Source: Myrica gale
Lineage: Eukaryota > Streptophyta > Magnoliopsida > Fagales > Myricaceae
DNA length: 64,000 bases
Reading direction: 5' to 3'
Assembly (NCBI GenBank): GCA_963930655.1
Contig: OZ005608.1
Coordinates: forward strand, 24,763,271 to 24,827,270
Below, piece by piece: positions 13,493-27,300 of the stretch; positions within the stretch are counted from its first letter, which is position 1; each line of letters starts with the position of its first letter. The notes under the pieces are model-generated. The model saw only the letters and a list, made by a program, of their open reading frames with translations, was not told the origin of the DNA and did not search any database. The translations under genes and the position numbers were made by a program.

Positions 13493-14239
13493 GCCCTGAT
13501 TTTAGTTGTAGTTTTCTTACCTAATCCCGATGGCCCTAAACAATCCATAAACTAACTCTTCTTTCTTTTTCTAAGTAAAAAACTAACTCTCTTTCAAGTC
13601 CTTAGATTTTTTATTTTAATATAAAAACATACCCGCAGTGAGAACAGGGCTCAACAAATTTTACAACAGAAAATGGGCTGCTAAAAGTTTGGGCTTAAGG
13701 CCAGTATAAGTCTGGCGAACATGGGCCTTGACGAACAGCCCATTAGTCTACTATACAAAGCTTGTAAGTGCTTGATTGGTTGTGGGTTGTTCTGTTTTTT
13801 TGGTCGGGTGTCAGATGAATTAATGAGACGAGCTCAATGTTCTTCCCAACAGAACCCAAAATGTTGTCCTATTCTCCAGATTGTGACTGCACATGAGAAG
13901 CACTCATTTCTGTCTCTTATTGTCGCATATAAACTCGTCATCTAGGGACGATGATTGACGTTCGGAAAAGGGTTGGCGCATAACCCATGAGGTGTGCTAA
14001 ATTTATGTTATAAAGTTAAACAAACAGGCAGACATGCTCCGAAAAGTCACACAGCGCTGTGCCGATGCTCACCCCGGCCGGCAAGGTGCATATTCACAGC
14101 GTTGCGGCTTTAATTCATGAGCACTTTAAGAAGTAAACCAAGAATATATCTATATCCCATAGAATAAACTGATATTTTCTATAAGATTAAGAAATTGGTT
14201 TGCAAATTTGAAAGGATCTCAAGTTCTTCTACTTATTGC
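13493..14239. other. Intergenic stretch without recognised gene
   Basis: No supported coding region. A GC-richer patch near 13960-14110 (including ACCCCGGCCGGCAAGG) is unlike its AT-rich surroundings but matches nothing I recognise. Confidence 0.4.
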
Positions 14240-14247
14240 ATCCCAGC

Positions 14248-16705
14248 CGGATCTAGGATCAAAATTTATGGGAGTCGAACAATTTAAACGCGAAATGACA
14301 AGAATTTTTTTTTCTTTCGTAATGCAAAAAATTGTCTTAGAGTTACAATATCGAAAATTAAAGACTAAAAGTATTAAAAATATTAAAATACACGTATTCT
14401 ATTATGTACTACGACCGAAAGATGACAATTGCATCCTACGTTTTTGTATCTTCAGAAAATGTTGCAAAATGGCTTCGTTCTAAATAGTTTTAAAAACTTC
14501 TTGCTCGATGTACACTATCATGCAATCATTCATCCAGTCATCTCTCATCCTATTATGTAAATCACTCTTGCTGATCTTCGTCACATAAAATACTCTTTCA
14601 ACGGTTGCAGTCGCAACTTGTAATACCAATGTCAACTCAATAAGTCGATAAACTAATGGAAATATAGTATTCTTTTTTGCCTCATTCATCTTCCTTATTG
14701 AACTTTCAAACTCGTCATGACCACAAAAAGTTAATCCTTGCCCCAAAAGATAACGAACGACATCTAAAATCGCTGTTAAACGAATGCGATAAGCATTCTC
14801 TTGATCGTGTTCGTGTGCGGATAACAAGTGTGACACACTTTGTCGCTGATTTTCAAGTGTTTTACATTGTCTTCTAACTTCATTGTGAATACTATCATGT
14901 GCACCAACATATTCACCAAAAACTTTCACTGCCTTTTTCCAATTGCTAAATCTCGTAGATGTAAATTTATCTCCCTCGGACTTCCCTCCTCTAGGTCGCC
15001 TAAACAGATAACACCATAAGCAATATGTTTCATCCTTTGATACACTATATTCCAAACAACAATTAAAATCTTTAAATCATACCTCCCTAATACCTCTCAT
15101 TTCTCGCCTGTATTGTTTCTTGGGAAAATCATGGACATAGGATTGAAAAGGACATTTGATCAAGTACTCCCTACGAACTTGATCCATAATCTCAACATCA
15201 TATTCTTCAATGGGTTTACCTAACCCCAGGTCAGCAATAATATCATTCGGGCTAAACATAATGCGAGGTCTTTTTGAACTAATATTCGTTTCATATTTGT
15301 AGTCGCGTTAGGAGTATTAGACGACTCCACGCTACGTGACTTTCTTCTTATCACAAACTTATCCATTAACTAAACAAAATAAAACAAGGTGAAGACAATC
15401 AATCAATTGGATCGCAACTCAAAAATTCAAATTCCAGTATAATTATTCAAATCTAAATTCCAATATAATTACATTGCATTCAATTCACATTACAATCAAA
15501 TTAATTAAAAATGATACTACTATAAAATTCTCAATTTCACAATTTGTCAAAATCTCTAATTCAAATCCAAATTATAAATCTAAATACATTGCATTCAATT
15601 GATATTACAATCAAATTAATTAAAAATGATACTACTAAAAAATCCTCCAATTTCACAAAATGTCAAAATCCCTAATTCAAATCCAAATTACAATCTAATT
15701 ACATTGCATTCAATTATATTACAATCAAATTATTCAAAAATGAAAACAATTTCACAAACCAATTCAAATAAACAGTTTCACAAATCACATATATCCAAAT
15801 TTCAAACCAATTCAATCTCATCCTCGAACAATTTTACAAACCACGAATATCCAAACCAATTCAATCTCATCCTCCAACTGTCCAACAATTTCACAAATAA
15901 CAAAATTCCAAACCCTAAAGCATTTTTAACATACTAAATAAATGAATTTTTCTAACTGAAGTAGAAAGAGAATCTTGGATAGAGAGACATACTAAGGATC
16001 CAGCAATTTGCAATTTCTTTGCACTAAATCTCGAGGAACCTGATTCCTACAAAAATTGAAACTGTCAAAAAATTAAAATCAAAATAATAAAATTGAGAGA
16101 GAGCCGAGAGTCAAGAGAGAGGGGCAAAGAGCAAAAGGAAGACTGAGAGTCAGAGGTAGGAGGAAAAGAGAGCCTTACTGTGGTAGAAAGAGAGAGAAAG
16201 GTGAGGATTCGAGTGATTGTGAACGCCAAAAGGGGCACGAGCAACGGGCACGGTGGTGTGGCGATGGGCTGAAGGCCAAAGGCTTGAAGCCCGAATGTGC
16301 ATGTGAGAAGAAAGAGAGGGAGAGATAATTCGAAGAGAGAGAGATGCGTGAGAAGAGAGAGAGAGGGGGGTCGAGAGAAAGGGTTTTTTTTTTCAAAATA
16401 GACACACTCGTTTCACCCTATTTTGATTTTTCTTTTTTCTTTTTTTTTGTTTCACGTTTTAATTTTTTTTAAGGCAGAGGGTGAAATGGCGTAAATGACG
16501 TCGTTTTACCCTCTGCATATTAAAAAATAAAAGATCTGGGCCCGTTAGGGCCCAGGCCATCCAGTGGGTAGCTAGGAGCTCTTGTTGGCATGGGCCAATG
16601 GGGGTCGGGCCCAGGCCAACCTATGAAAAAAAAACTACATATAATTTTTTTTGGGCGGTGCAATGGGTATCGGCCGTCCAGGGGCACCCCCTGCATCCGC
16701 CACTA
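14248..16705 (-). mobile_element. Defective hAT transposon with TTF-type transposase remnant
   Basis: The right end, read inward on the minus strand, is TAGTGGCGGATGCAGGGGG, a typical hAT terminus. The left end reads CGGATCTAGGATC and seems to lack the first six bases. Both ends are flanked by ATCCCAGC (14240-14247, 16706-16713), matching the 8-bp duplication of hAT elements. Inside are a broken transposase (14480-15366), a low-complexity tract of repeated ATTCAAAT-like words (about 15420-15940) and purine-rich leader sequence (about 16080-16390). Confidence 0.7.
14480..15366 (-). pseudogene. hAT transposase remnant, TTF zinc finger joined to hAT dimerisation domain
   Basis: The reading starts at 15366 (MDKFVIRRKSRS). 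It needs a frameshift near 15260 to enter SPNDIIADLGLGKPIEEYD, and another break between 15077 and 15055. The last piece (14480-15055) holds the TTF-type zinc-finger block (YSVSKDETYCLWCYLF, FSNWKKA) and then YRIRLTAILDVVRYLL. After HDEFESS it jumps directly to the C-terminal dimerisation domain (FPLVYRLIELTLVLQVATAT, ERVF, NRMRDDWMND). The catalytic RNase H-like centre is missing, roughly 500 residues compared with full-length relatives as I know them. It is not functional. Confidence 0.8.
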
Positions 16706-16776
16706 ATCCCAGCTCTTGGAGTTATTCGATCTTAAGGTAACTATTCTGCAAATTGGATCTGCCACCACTTTAAACT

Positions 16777-19007
16777 TGTAACACCCAAGATTTCTATTTT
16801 AAAATTTATTTGAATTTATTATTTGATATTTGAAATGTCTTCTTTAAATTTGAAATTTGAGTTTAATTAATTTAAAATAGTTGAATTTTTATCTTTGACC
16901 TAGTCAACCTTTTTAAAATTTGAAAGATTTATGATTATTTAAAGTTTATAGGTTTTACAGTTCAAAAGGGAGTTTATTACTAGTGTGAGTCTATATATAG
17001 ATTTACATATTGGTTTTAATTTTTACACACCTCAATTTTACACCAACAAGAGGAAAAATAAGAGTTTTCTTGCTTTCAACAATCTAGACAAAATTTCTTG
17101 AAGCAACTTCAGGTATTTCGAATTTCTTGATATTATATTTGTATTATTTTTATGAGATATCAAATCATAGGGTGTCTAGATCTATCCCTAATTATTTCAA
17201 GATTTTCGAAATAGTTTTAATGGGTTTCTTGGAGTATTTGAAATTTGGGTTCAAGATTTGTTCAAGAAAAATTCAGGTTCTTGATCTGAGTACTAGATCT
17301 AATTATATTTTTATAGCCGACTTTGGACATTGAAAAATTCTGATTTTCACATATTGCGTACTAGACATCTACCGGAGGAAAGAGTTAAAGTTTCGGAATT
17401 TTTGGAGTTGTATGGGTATGGTTTTGAAAATCCGGAAGTTAGGCTTAGAGAAATCAGAATTGCTGAGAAAGATTCATTGATACATATTTGAATTTTGAAC
17501 CAGATGACATAGCTAGGATTCGAATTTTGGCATGAAATTTTATGAGTATTTGTATGACCTATATTTAATCTTTGGTATAAATTTCAGGATTGTTGGATAT
17601 CGTAATAGATCTTTATGAATTTTGGAAGTGATGAGTACCAAATTATTCAGGGTATAGTTTGTCTCCGTGAACAGAGTTAAATGTCGATTTTATTAACTAA
17701 GTTGTACTATGAATTTGGATATGAAATTTTACAGGTGTATATTTAACATCCTAGGGAAGAACATAATATAATTAGGGGATTTTAGGGAAACTCGAGATAG
17801 GTAAGATATATTTTATAATCTGACCAGTGAATTTTGGATTAATCCTGTCTGGCAGATTTATAGAGTTTCATTTGTGTTTCCGTTTGAGCGTATTATAATA
17901 CGTTAAATTTTGTATTGATAGGTGCTAAGTCAGAGGCTTATTTGCTTGAAGATCCAGGTAAGCGGGGTTATTATGCTAGATTTTTCTAAAAGACCGAGGT
18001 GATATTTGAGAAATTGTATGTTTTAATGAAAACCCTCGGAGTTTTATGTGCATTGCTTTATGATTAAATTGTCAAAGGTTATAACATGAAATGTGTAAAC
18101 ATGAGCCTATTTTTATGTCCAATGATATTCGCGATGCTTTTAATATTTAAAACAAAGGTTTTTGATATTTATTGTTATTCAAGATTTATGCATGTATTTA
18201 ATGAAAAGAGGATAAAGATGCATAGTTCAAAGTGAAGTTTATTTTATGATATGTTATGTACAAAGTTATAAAGACAACGCATTGGTACCAATTGCAACCC
18301 ATTGAGTGCACCCATTCTGGAAACGGAGTGACTTTTTTGTAGATTCTTACCGAGTGCACACTTGGACATGGCCAAGCCTTAGTAAGGAAGATTCTACCCA
18401 TAGTATTGGCTTAGTTTGACTGATCCCCAAACTAGGTAGCAACTGCACAACTCTGTCACGGGGGTAAACGTGACCCATAGTTATTGCTAAAGAGATTTTC
18501 TTATACAGATAAAAATGATTTTCTATAGTATTATGTTATATAGATAAAACTGTTTTATTGATAAAGATGTTTTATTGAAATTGTCAAAAACAACTTTCAA
18601 CAGTTTAGAAAGATTTTAAATATTCTATCTCTTACTGTTATAGTGTGCCTCATGGGATATACACTTGCATAATGATTTTGCTTACTGAGTTGTCGAATTC
18701 ACCCCCTATTGTTTTCCTTATTTTTCAGATGTTGATCAGGAACGTGTCGATAGTCAGGATTAGATAACACGTGGGCGGGTAGCTGAGTGATTATTAGAAT
18801 AAACATTTGACTCTAGTATGAGTATAAACATGTTTAGATTTGTCTTTGTGTGTTGAAAGAGTTTTTTTTAGTTTTATTAAGAGAGATTTATTGAAGTTTT
18901 TATATAAAGTTTATTCTGCATTTATTATTAGATATGTTTTAAATCAAAAGTTTAATTGTTTATTGCAAGTTAGTCACCCTCTAGCCTTTGAGGTTTGGGG
19001 CGTGACA
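16777..19007. mobile_element. Solo LTR of a large LTR retrotransposon (2231 bp)
   Basis: The stretch starts TGTAACACCC and ends GGGGCGTGACA, the TG...CA ends common in long plant Ty3/Gypsy LTRs. It is flanked by a perfect 5-bp duplication AAACT (16772-16776, 19008-19012). No gag-pol or second LTR is present, so this fits a solo LTR left by recombination between two LTRs. No ORF of note lies inside. A TATA-like box is at 16992-16999. Confidence 0.8.
16992..16999 (+). promoter_or_regulatory. TATA-like box in the solo LTR
   Basis: TATATATA lies about 215 bp inside the LTR, in an otherwise non-coding context. It would fit the LTR promoter if the LTR reads on the plus strand, which is inferred, not shown. 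Confidence 0.35.
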
Positions 19008-19543
19008 AAACTTGACCCTCTGAATGGAGGAGGAGGAGGAGGAGAAGCAGCAGCAGCTCTAAGACATATAATTTGTTCAGGCCCCAGGGAAAGTGGTGGG
19101 TCTTGAATCGGATTCCATGGAAGTAGTGAGATTCTCGTGAAAACAGGCTTGCGAGTTGCGTGGATGTTCATCTGATGTAATTAGACTAACCGAGTCCACA
19201 AGACATGAATATTCCTGACAATGTTCAAGCAAAGCATAAACCCACAGACCAAGTTATATAAAAGAGTTAAAAAAGTATTCTCCAGAATCACCCCGCTCTC
19301 ACCATAAAAAGTGCACATATGCTTTGCACCAAAGGTTAAGAAATCCAAAGAACTAGAATAAGAAAAAGTTGGAAAAAGCTTCACTGCCACGGCTGGTAAA
19401 GTTGGATGGAATTCTTCGCCTACAAAAACCCTTCTCACCAGACTACTCTTGTCACCCCTCTAGCTCCACCCAAGTCAGATATTTCAGTTTTTCGTCTGAG
19501 ACTGCATTCTCTTGAGTTTTACATTCCTTTCCGTTCTTTACCA

Positions 19544-20317
19544 ATGGCCAACAACATTTTCCCATCAAAAACATTGCATGCAGTGGGCCTCTTTTGTCTG
19601 ATGCTGTTGCTGCAGAAGGGAGGTGCAACAGAGTTCAAAATTGGAGGCTCCAAGGGCTGGACTATTCCAACTGATCCTAGCGAAGTGCACTATAATCAAT
19701 GGGCAGAAAACAACCGGTTTCAAATTGGTGACTCCCTTGGTAAGTTGTCATTCAATTGGTGACTCCATTGGGACCGTGCTGAATACAAACGACCTTCCAA
19801 GGCCGGATGGTAGATAGTTAATCCAAAAATAAGAGCTGGAATCTCCCTTCGCTGCTGGAAATAATCTTTAACAACTGTTTTTACACTTGCAGTGTTCGAC
19901 TATCCAGCTGACCAGGACTCGGTTCTTCACGTTAGCCAGGATGACTACAACAATTGCAACACTGAAGCACCTATCGAGAAATTCTCCGATGGCCACACTG
20001 TCTACCAGCTAAAACTATCAGGGCCTTACTACTTCATAAGTGGCAACAGAGACAACTGCCTAAAAAATGAGAAGTTTGTGTTGGTTGTATTGGCAGATAG
20101 AAGCAACAGCAGCACAGTTTCTCCTCCACCACCTCCAGCCTCAACCCCAGCTCCAGCACCCGCCGGTGAATCACCACCTCCTGGGACAGTGGATACAAAC
20201 CCAACTCCAGCTCCTGTCAGTGAGCCTCCTCCACCAAGTGAAGCTTCTTCAATCTTGATTACTTCCATCAGTTCCCTTGGAGCATTCACTGCTTCATCTC
20301 TTTTTTTCTTACTCTAA
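19544..20317 (+). CDS. Early nodulin-like protein (phytocyanin domain, GPI-anchored), 2 exons
   Basis: Cell-surface phytocyanin-like arabinogalactan protein. Exons 19544-19739 and 19893-20317 give 206 residues; the join is CTTG|GT...AG|TGTTCG. The start ATG (MANNIFPSKTL) is chosen because a hydrophobic signal peptide follows at once; the longer open frame upstream is untranslated leader. The plastocyanin-like domain spans about residues 28-128, with NRFQIGDSLV, two cysteines for the expected disulfide (NNCNT, RDNCLKN) and GPYYFISG. The usual copper-binding His positions are not His (NQWAENN region), so copper binding is unlikely, as in other ENODL proteins. A Pro/Ala/Ser-rich tail (SPPPPPASTPAPAPAG) suits arabinogalactan glycosylation, and the hydrophobic C-terminus suits a GPI-anchor signal. 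The intron begins with a partial echo of the exon end (ATTGGTGACTCC). Confidence 0.9.
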
Positions 20318-21394
20318 AAATGGATTATGTTTGCATGATTGAGTTGATTTTTTTTTTCCTGATTTTCTTTACCATTGGTTTTTCGTACGCCTTGAGCTCA
20401 GTGAGATTCATCTGGGCTTTCAAAGGTATTTGGTATTTGGTTTGAGCTTGTTACTTTCAACATCAAGGACATTGTAATTTGTACGTACATAAACAAATAA
20501 ATGGATTTTTATATTGTGTGAATTCTGGAAATTATTCTCTACTTTTGCTTCTCCGTCTGATGCGGGGTCTCTATTATCCAAAGAAGGAAAATTTCCCTTA
20601 GATTTGCAATGTGCAGATAGAATTTAGTCCAACTTAATCTTTTTTTGGAAAAAAGTCATAATTAGCCTAATAACCTTCAATATTAAAACAATTTTTTAAA
20701 GTCTTCAATATACTCCCACTGTCAAAACCAAGAACAGAAAAAGATGCCTAATAACTGAAATATCCATCTAAGACAAAAGTATTATAAATATTAAAAAAAT
20801 CATTAAAAATAAAAAAATAATATTTTTAAAACTATTGAAACTCTATTTCAATAATCTATTTATTTTATTATTTATTTCTTAAACTCTTATTTATTTTTTA
20901 AAAAATTATCTTAAAGAGACATTTTGATCATTTTACATATTTCTCCGCCTGACTTTAAACCTAATTTGGACAGAAAATATACATTAAAATTTTCAAAAGA
21001 TAAAAGACAAATCGTAATTTTGATAGTTAAGGGGTCAAGATTTACTTGCCTCTATAGTTACGGGACGAACTATGATTTTTTTCATCTTTTTTTTCTTCTC
21101 TTTCTCTCCTATATATATATTTTCCTTCTTCTCAAGGTGAGTATTTTCAACTCTTGATTTCACCATCCAGAAAATCCATCAATCATACAGTCCAACAGTA
21201 CTAAATGTAAAAAGGCAGGGGGGGGGGGGAATAGACATCACAAATAATTTCCTGTGACTGCAACTAGAATGGGTAAACAGTTTCCATGCTTTACTGCATA
21301 TATTTATCAAGGAATAAATTGCAAATGCTCCTCTCTAGTATAGGTGAGTACTCCGGGAAAATCAGTATAAAGCCATAATAATCTCAACTATCTA
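20318..21394. other. AT-rich intergenic DNA
   Basis: It lies between the converging ENODL and PDIL5-4 genes. It contains both 3' regions, runs of A/T and a G-run at about 21218-21229. No gene is supported. Confidence 0.5.
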
Positions 21395-24300
21395 TCAAAA
21401 ATTCTTTCCTAGTTCTACTTTCTTCATCATCTTAATGGTGTTGTACAGAATGGAATCCAAGATTCCGGCTACCTGAAATGCAAAAAATAGTTCAACTCAA
21501 CAATAGGAGCCATAAGATGTGAGAAGTTAATAGACAATCATCGGATACCAACCGTGAAAACACCGCCTATAATAGCACAGACATTTGTGATAAAATGTGA
21601 AAAGGACTTTGGATTCTCTGTTATTAAAACCTGATAGAAGAAAGGAAACAGAAAAAAAAAGGTAAAAATGAGAGGGCAGGAAATAAAATGTCATTATATG
21701 ATACTACATCGTTTGTTACTGACCTGCATTGGAGAGAGCTCAAAATGGAACTTGGCAACAGGTATGTCAATGCTCTGCACCAAGCTGCTGTGGGCAGTGT
21801 ACTCGTACTCCTCAACTAACTTATGAGAACCGCCTGTTATCACCTCTGTTTTAACTATTTGAAGATAATGCTCTATCTACAAACAGAACAATCGCATAAA
21901 TTTGAATTCTATAAGGCGCTTGAATATCACGACACTAATCACACACAGGTCATTTCATATTTCACAAATTTTTGAACCGATAAGATAGAAGGGTCTGTGG
22001 GCCTTGTGGTCAGAGACAGATGAATGTCCAGCTACTAGATGTGCTGAAACCAGATAATATATTATTTACTCAATTCAGCAGGAATTAACTGTAGAGTATT
22101 TTGGATGATGCATACGAACATAAGTTGATTTATTAAATTGTTCTTGTCCTGCGCCTATCGTTCTTGTGTATGTTCAAAACATTGCTTTCCTCTTACACAC
22201 ATCAGCAGAAAATAATAATACTAACAATAGGTACATGCTGATGGCTGGGCATGTGAAGAACATTAGAGTAAAAAAGATCAAATAAATAAGTATGAAGGAC
22301 CTCACAAACTTACAGTAACATTTGCTCCGATATCACGGTGATTAATAAATGATCGCCCATTCAACCTGTCATGGCTGACACCAATATAAGGTATTATCCG
22401 CTTCACCTCACTCATCACCCTAGGTGTAACTCTCCGACCAAAAGATAGATGTGATATCACATGCGACATATTCATTTGGGTAGGATCAAACGAATGGGAT
22501 CCAGAATGAGCTGAGATGATAAGGTTGCCTGGAACCTGCAGAGAACCAGATAGCTTTTCATCTGAGACTCAAAAAACCAAGTAAAAACAACTAAGCCTTC
22601 CCTTTGGGCAGAATTTACAGGTCAAAGAAATAGTCAGGATCTTGTGAGAACATAAGAACAGTTACTAAAGACCAATGTCATCACTAGGGTGTATTCCTTC
22701 GAAATAGTGTCATTTCTATAGCAGTTTCTAGAATGAAGCCTCAAATGGCATGCTGGCTTCATTCTGAAAACTGAGGCAGCAAAAAAAGAGGCCTTTGGAA
22801 TACAGTTCCGTCTCATTTTTATGATAGAATATCCAAGAAATACAATTCTACTTTCATAGGAAGTTACCTTTTTCACTCGAAGGTATCCCTCGATCCTACA
22901 TCCTCCTGCCAATGGTGCTGGTCTTTTAGCATTCTCTGTCTTATTTTCGGACTTGGCCTCCAAAGCTAGCTTCTGAGACTCCATAGGAATAGGTGCAACC
23001 AACTCTTCCATTGTCTGCAAGAGTGGAAACTTAGGGTCAGCTGTCAAAGCACCCTTGATGTGTATTAACTAGGGAAAAGCTGACGCAAAGAAAGAAGAAA
23101 GAATGATACAGCCAACACGAATGCTTCTGTACCTTAATCAAGCTTTCTGCATCTCGGTCTCCATAATAAGATTCGTGTTCATGGTGTCCATGGTCACCCC
23201 TGTGACAGACAAAAGTCAAATTAAAAGGAAGCTAAAATCACAGAAGACAGGCTGAAGTGGCAGAGAACTAACAACCCCCTCCCAATCTTTTCCTTCCCAA
23301 CCAAAATGAAGATGAAGGAAAAGAAAGAAGGTACGTCAAGTTTATAGAAACATTGGAGAATCTAAAAGGGCATGTATTGTAAGGAACTTCATACAAGAAA
23401 CAGAGTGAAGCACAGTAACAAAACAAGTTTTGAGGGACGAGCCATAACAGTAGTGCCAATAGTCATAACTCACATCCCTTGCAAAGTCGAATCTCCAACT
23501 CTAGCTACATGACTATATAAGGTAAAGTATACACAAATTATATGGAATTAGAAAACAAGCCTGTGATGGACATACCAGAGTTCGATGACTGGAAGCATAC
23601 ACAGTAAAATGAACATTTTAGTGAAAGCAGGGTAAGGGGTTTGTCAAATGCTTCATATTTATCCTATCTCCACCCGATTCCCCCCCCCCTTTTTTGGGGG
23701 GGTGGGGTGGGGAAGGAAGATTCACTGTTAAAGCATTTATAGATTTTACTCGAGATTGATGTAAATATGAAGCATTTGATAAGTACACCGCTTCCATAAC
23801 TGATAGCACACAGTAAAATGCCCAAATGTATGCAAGCAAAAAGAAACATCAGACGAAAGTGATAGTATGGGTGAACAAGAAAACTATTTACCTAATATTA
23901 CTTCCTTTACGGAAAATTCGAATTGATGGATACCCTTGTATGTGATTCCTGAACAATGAAGGTGAAAGGAAAAAGTGAATACAAATGAGCAAGTATTCAA
24001 AGGAAAAGTTAAAGAGAAATAAGCAAAACTGGTAATTCAATGTAAAACAATACACATCATGAGTAACTGGGAAGTTGCCACTTAATTTCTTCTTCTGCTT
24101 TTTCCTTTCAATTGCCGTTATTCTTAAATAGGAGATAGAAGAAAGAACTCTTCATTACTACTATTAGAATTCTTTTAGAACCCTAACACGAGAAGATCAC
24201 ACACTGCAGTTGCCAAACTCGGAGTACAATGTGCACATGGCAAGTACATTAAGTCTACAGAAACAAAAACCATCCACAAACTAGAGGTCATTAGAACACA

Positions 24301-27300
24301 ACCAAGGCCTATGAAACTGGCCCCTAAATTGTGGAAAAACCAAGCTTTTTTTTTTGATAAGTAAAGAGTAGATGAGTTTGAAGGAAAGCATGAAACCAAC
24401 TAGTGCAGTAATCCTCCAAACCACCCACCTACCCAGCCAACCCCAAATTTGAAATATACATTTATAACTCCATAAAATTTAAAAAATATCTTTGAAATAA
24501 CAATATCCCAATAATCATTCATTAGAATGCTTGTTATCAATACAAGGCCATGGAAAATTTGCAAATAGCTAGTGAATATTAGGATTGTAAAAGTATGCAA
24601 GCCCAACCAAAACAGCTATCCTAGTTTAACTATAATCCAAAACATCGTCCTGACGAATCTGTAGAGTCGCTGCAGGGGGCGAGGGGATCTTCCTTTCTGA
24701 TTTTCTCCTCCAATCCGATTGTCCATTCGGTAAGGGGTACTTTGGGCAGAACAGAAGAGGAAGGAAACAAAAGGAACTGCATTACAAGTTTTCCACTGTT
24801 GGGTATGAGAAAAAATAGGTAGGAGGGGAAGAAGGTGACGGTGGGTGTTTTCTATCTTTTCTTTCTCACTCATCTGCCATCCCTACCGAAGAAAGAATGA
24901 GTCACTAGCAAAAAGTGAATTAAACTGGTCCTATAAGGATCAGTATCCAACTATACAAATAAATCCACTGTCTGTTGTCTGAGAAAAATGGAATCATATG
25001 TAAACTACAGATTTTCACATAAAGTTAATTGAAAATGTGGGGACAAACCCTGACTTTATATATTGCCAACTGTAAAGAAACCTGCAAATAAGAAGATATA
25101 AATCAAGAAAGTACCTTCTACACAAGTCAGGTTCTTCAGTGCAATCTACCTTTCCCAAAAGAATCCGCCCATCCAACTCTGGATCATATCTGAACATAGA
25201 GATTCGAGGAGATGATAGGTAGGGCTACTAAATCTATGTCACATATGAGTTGAGAAAGTAGTATACATAAAATTCATAAGTACACGAAACACAATAAGCT
25301 GAGAAGAGAAAAACCTTTCCCTGATTATTTTTGCCGCCTTCTCCCATGCTGGTTTCTGTACAGAGAGGTTAAATGAGGCAAGCTTCTACTAATGATGAAG
25401 AACATTGATGTAAATAAACTAATCACCCTAAGCACTTAGTTATTCGAAATATGAGCAAGCTATAATGAGTGACAATTCACAGAAAATTAACAGAAGGATC
25501 ACATGGGGTACAAATGATATTTGTTTCTCTCTCATTGCGCAGTTCATACAGAGGTTCAACATTTTACAACACTGGCACACACAAAGATGCACACCAATTT
25601 GCCCAAAGTGATAACATAGCAAAGGAAAAATCAAGCTGCTAAGAGGAAAGTTTAGGTGAAAGTCTGTGACTGTTACAAGGGCCCAAAAAGACAGTATTTT
25701 CTGTAACTAGCAAGTTGCAACTCATCTTGCCTTCTCAAATGCTTGATGTTATTCAAGTCGTCAAAACAACCCCAATCATTTGAATAGTGAGGTGGCTAGT
25801 TGGGGGAGTGGAAGAAACTTTGGTCACTATTGTTTAATTATTTGCTTCCTTCGGCCCATTAGCTACAAATTAAATTTCTGTAGACAGCTAAAGTGTGTCT
25901 GAGGAAAGTCACCACTCCGTAACTGCTATAAGATCGAATTTTAGAATGGGAAAATTTGTTCTAGTTTGATGATTTAAACGTTCAAAAAGAAGCGTCACAA
26001 GATATGGGATTCTAAATCCACCACTATTATATTGTGACCAGTTCACTCGATGCAATTTGAACTGAGCTCCATATTCCTTTTTGCCAACGCATCATAGTCA
26101 GATTCAAAGATGTGCAATGCAGAGAAAAATCATTGCTTCATACAGAATTATGTCGAACAAACAATGGACTATAGAAGCTAATGGGAAATCAATAAGTTTA
26201 TCTGCACAAGTGATGGAGTTTGCAATAATTGAGCCAATTAGGCAACTGTGAATTAGACACGAATGTAACGATCAAGAAATTTCCAAATAGTAACTGAGTA
26301 TTTGAAGAAGACAATAATACCAGGCGGTTGCTCCAGTAGCACCAAGGAGCAAAAAAATTCACAACCAAAATCGGATGCCTGCAAAATAATCGTTTAGCAC
26401 AAAGCATGTGGAGGCACCACCATATTTGATTATTACAATGGAATTTACAATGACCAGAGAATTAAAAAAGACACTCAGAATTGATCCACTTACAAATGAG
26501 AATACTTTTCAAAGTTCTGCGTCGTTAGTGAAACAGAACCTTCAACAGGTTCTTCATCAACTTCATCACCGTGCTTAATGTAATGTGAAATTGGTCCCGA
26601 TTGAAACTCAGCACCGGTGATTCTTAAATCAGGGCCTATTGAGAACTTGCGAATTGTTTTTGTTACATTCAACCTGTTCTGAAGGTAAAAGGTCACAGAA
26701 TCATACCAGATTATTCTATGTTAGGAAAATAAAGGAGCAAAGAAGATGAAATGGGGAGCAAAAATGGATGAAAGAATCAATATCCAAAATGAGCAATTGG
26801 TCCAAAGGGGGTGATAATATAAACCAAAGGAAACAGGCAATATACACAAGGGCATTTGTGGGGGCGGGGTAGGGGGGCTGTTGAATTGAAAATAGATTTC
26901 AAGTTGGGAGATAAATCAATTTATGCAATCGTAAGTACTTCATTTTGGTTTAGGCAAGACAATGTAGGGTATCATAACTTGATTACTGAATAATTCTAAA
27001 CTTGAAATAAAATCTACCATGAAGAGTGCAAGGCTCCTTTGCTAAATGGTTTTCATCATATCTACCTCAACTTTCAAACTGCTTAAAAGTCATGAATTTT
27101 CATTCCGCAAGTTGTGATTATCAACATATACCCCTCCATCACACTTTTTTTTACATGAATACTAATTCTCACCCAAATTCCTCAGATGTTTTTGCTTGGT
27201 GTAAGAAGAAACTATTCACTTTCTTTTATGAAAAAATTCCAAGAATAAAGTTAAACCAATTGATAGATCATAAAATAAGACAGATAACCACATCCTTGTT

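Noticed and set aside
15626..15937. 103-codon Asn/Ser-rich ORF
   Set aside because: It comes from low-complexity ATTCAAAT-like repetition inside the hAT element and resembles no protein.
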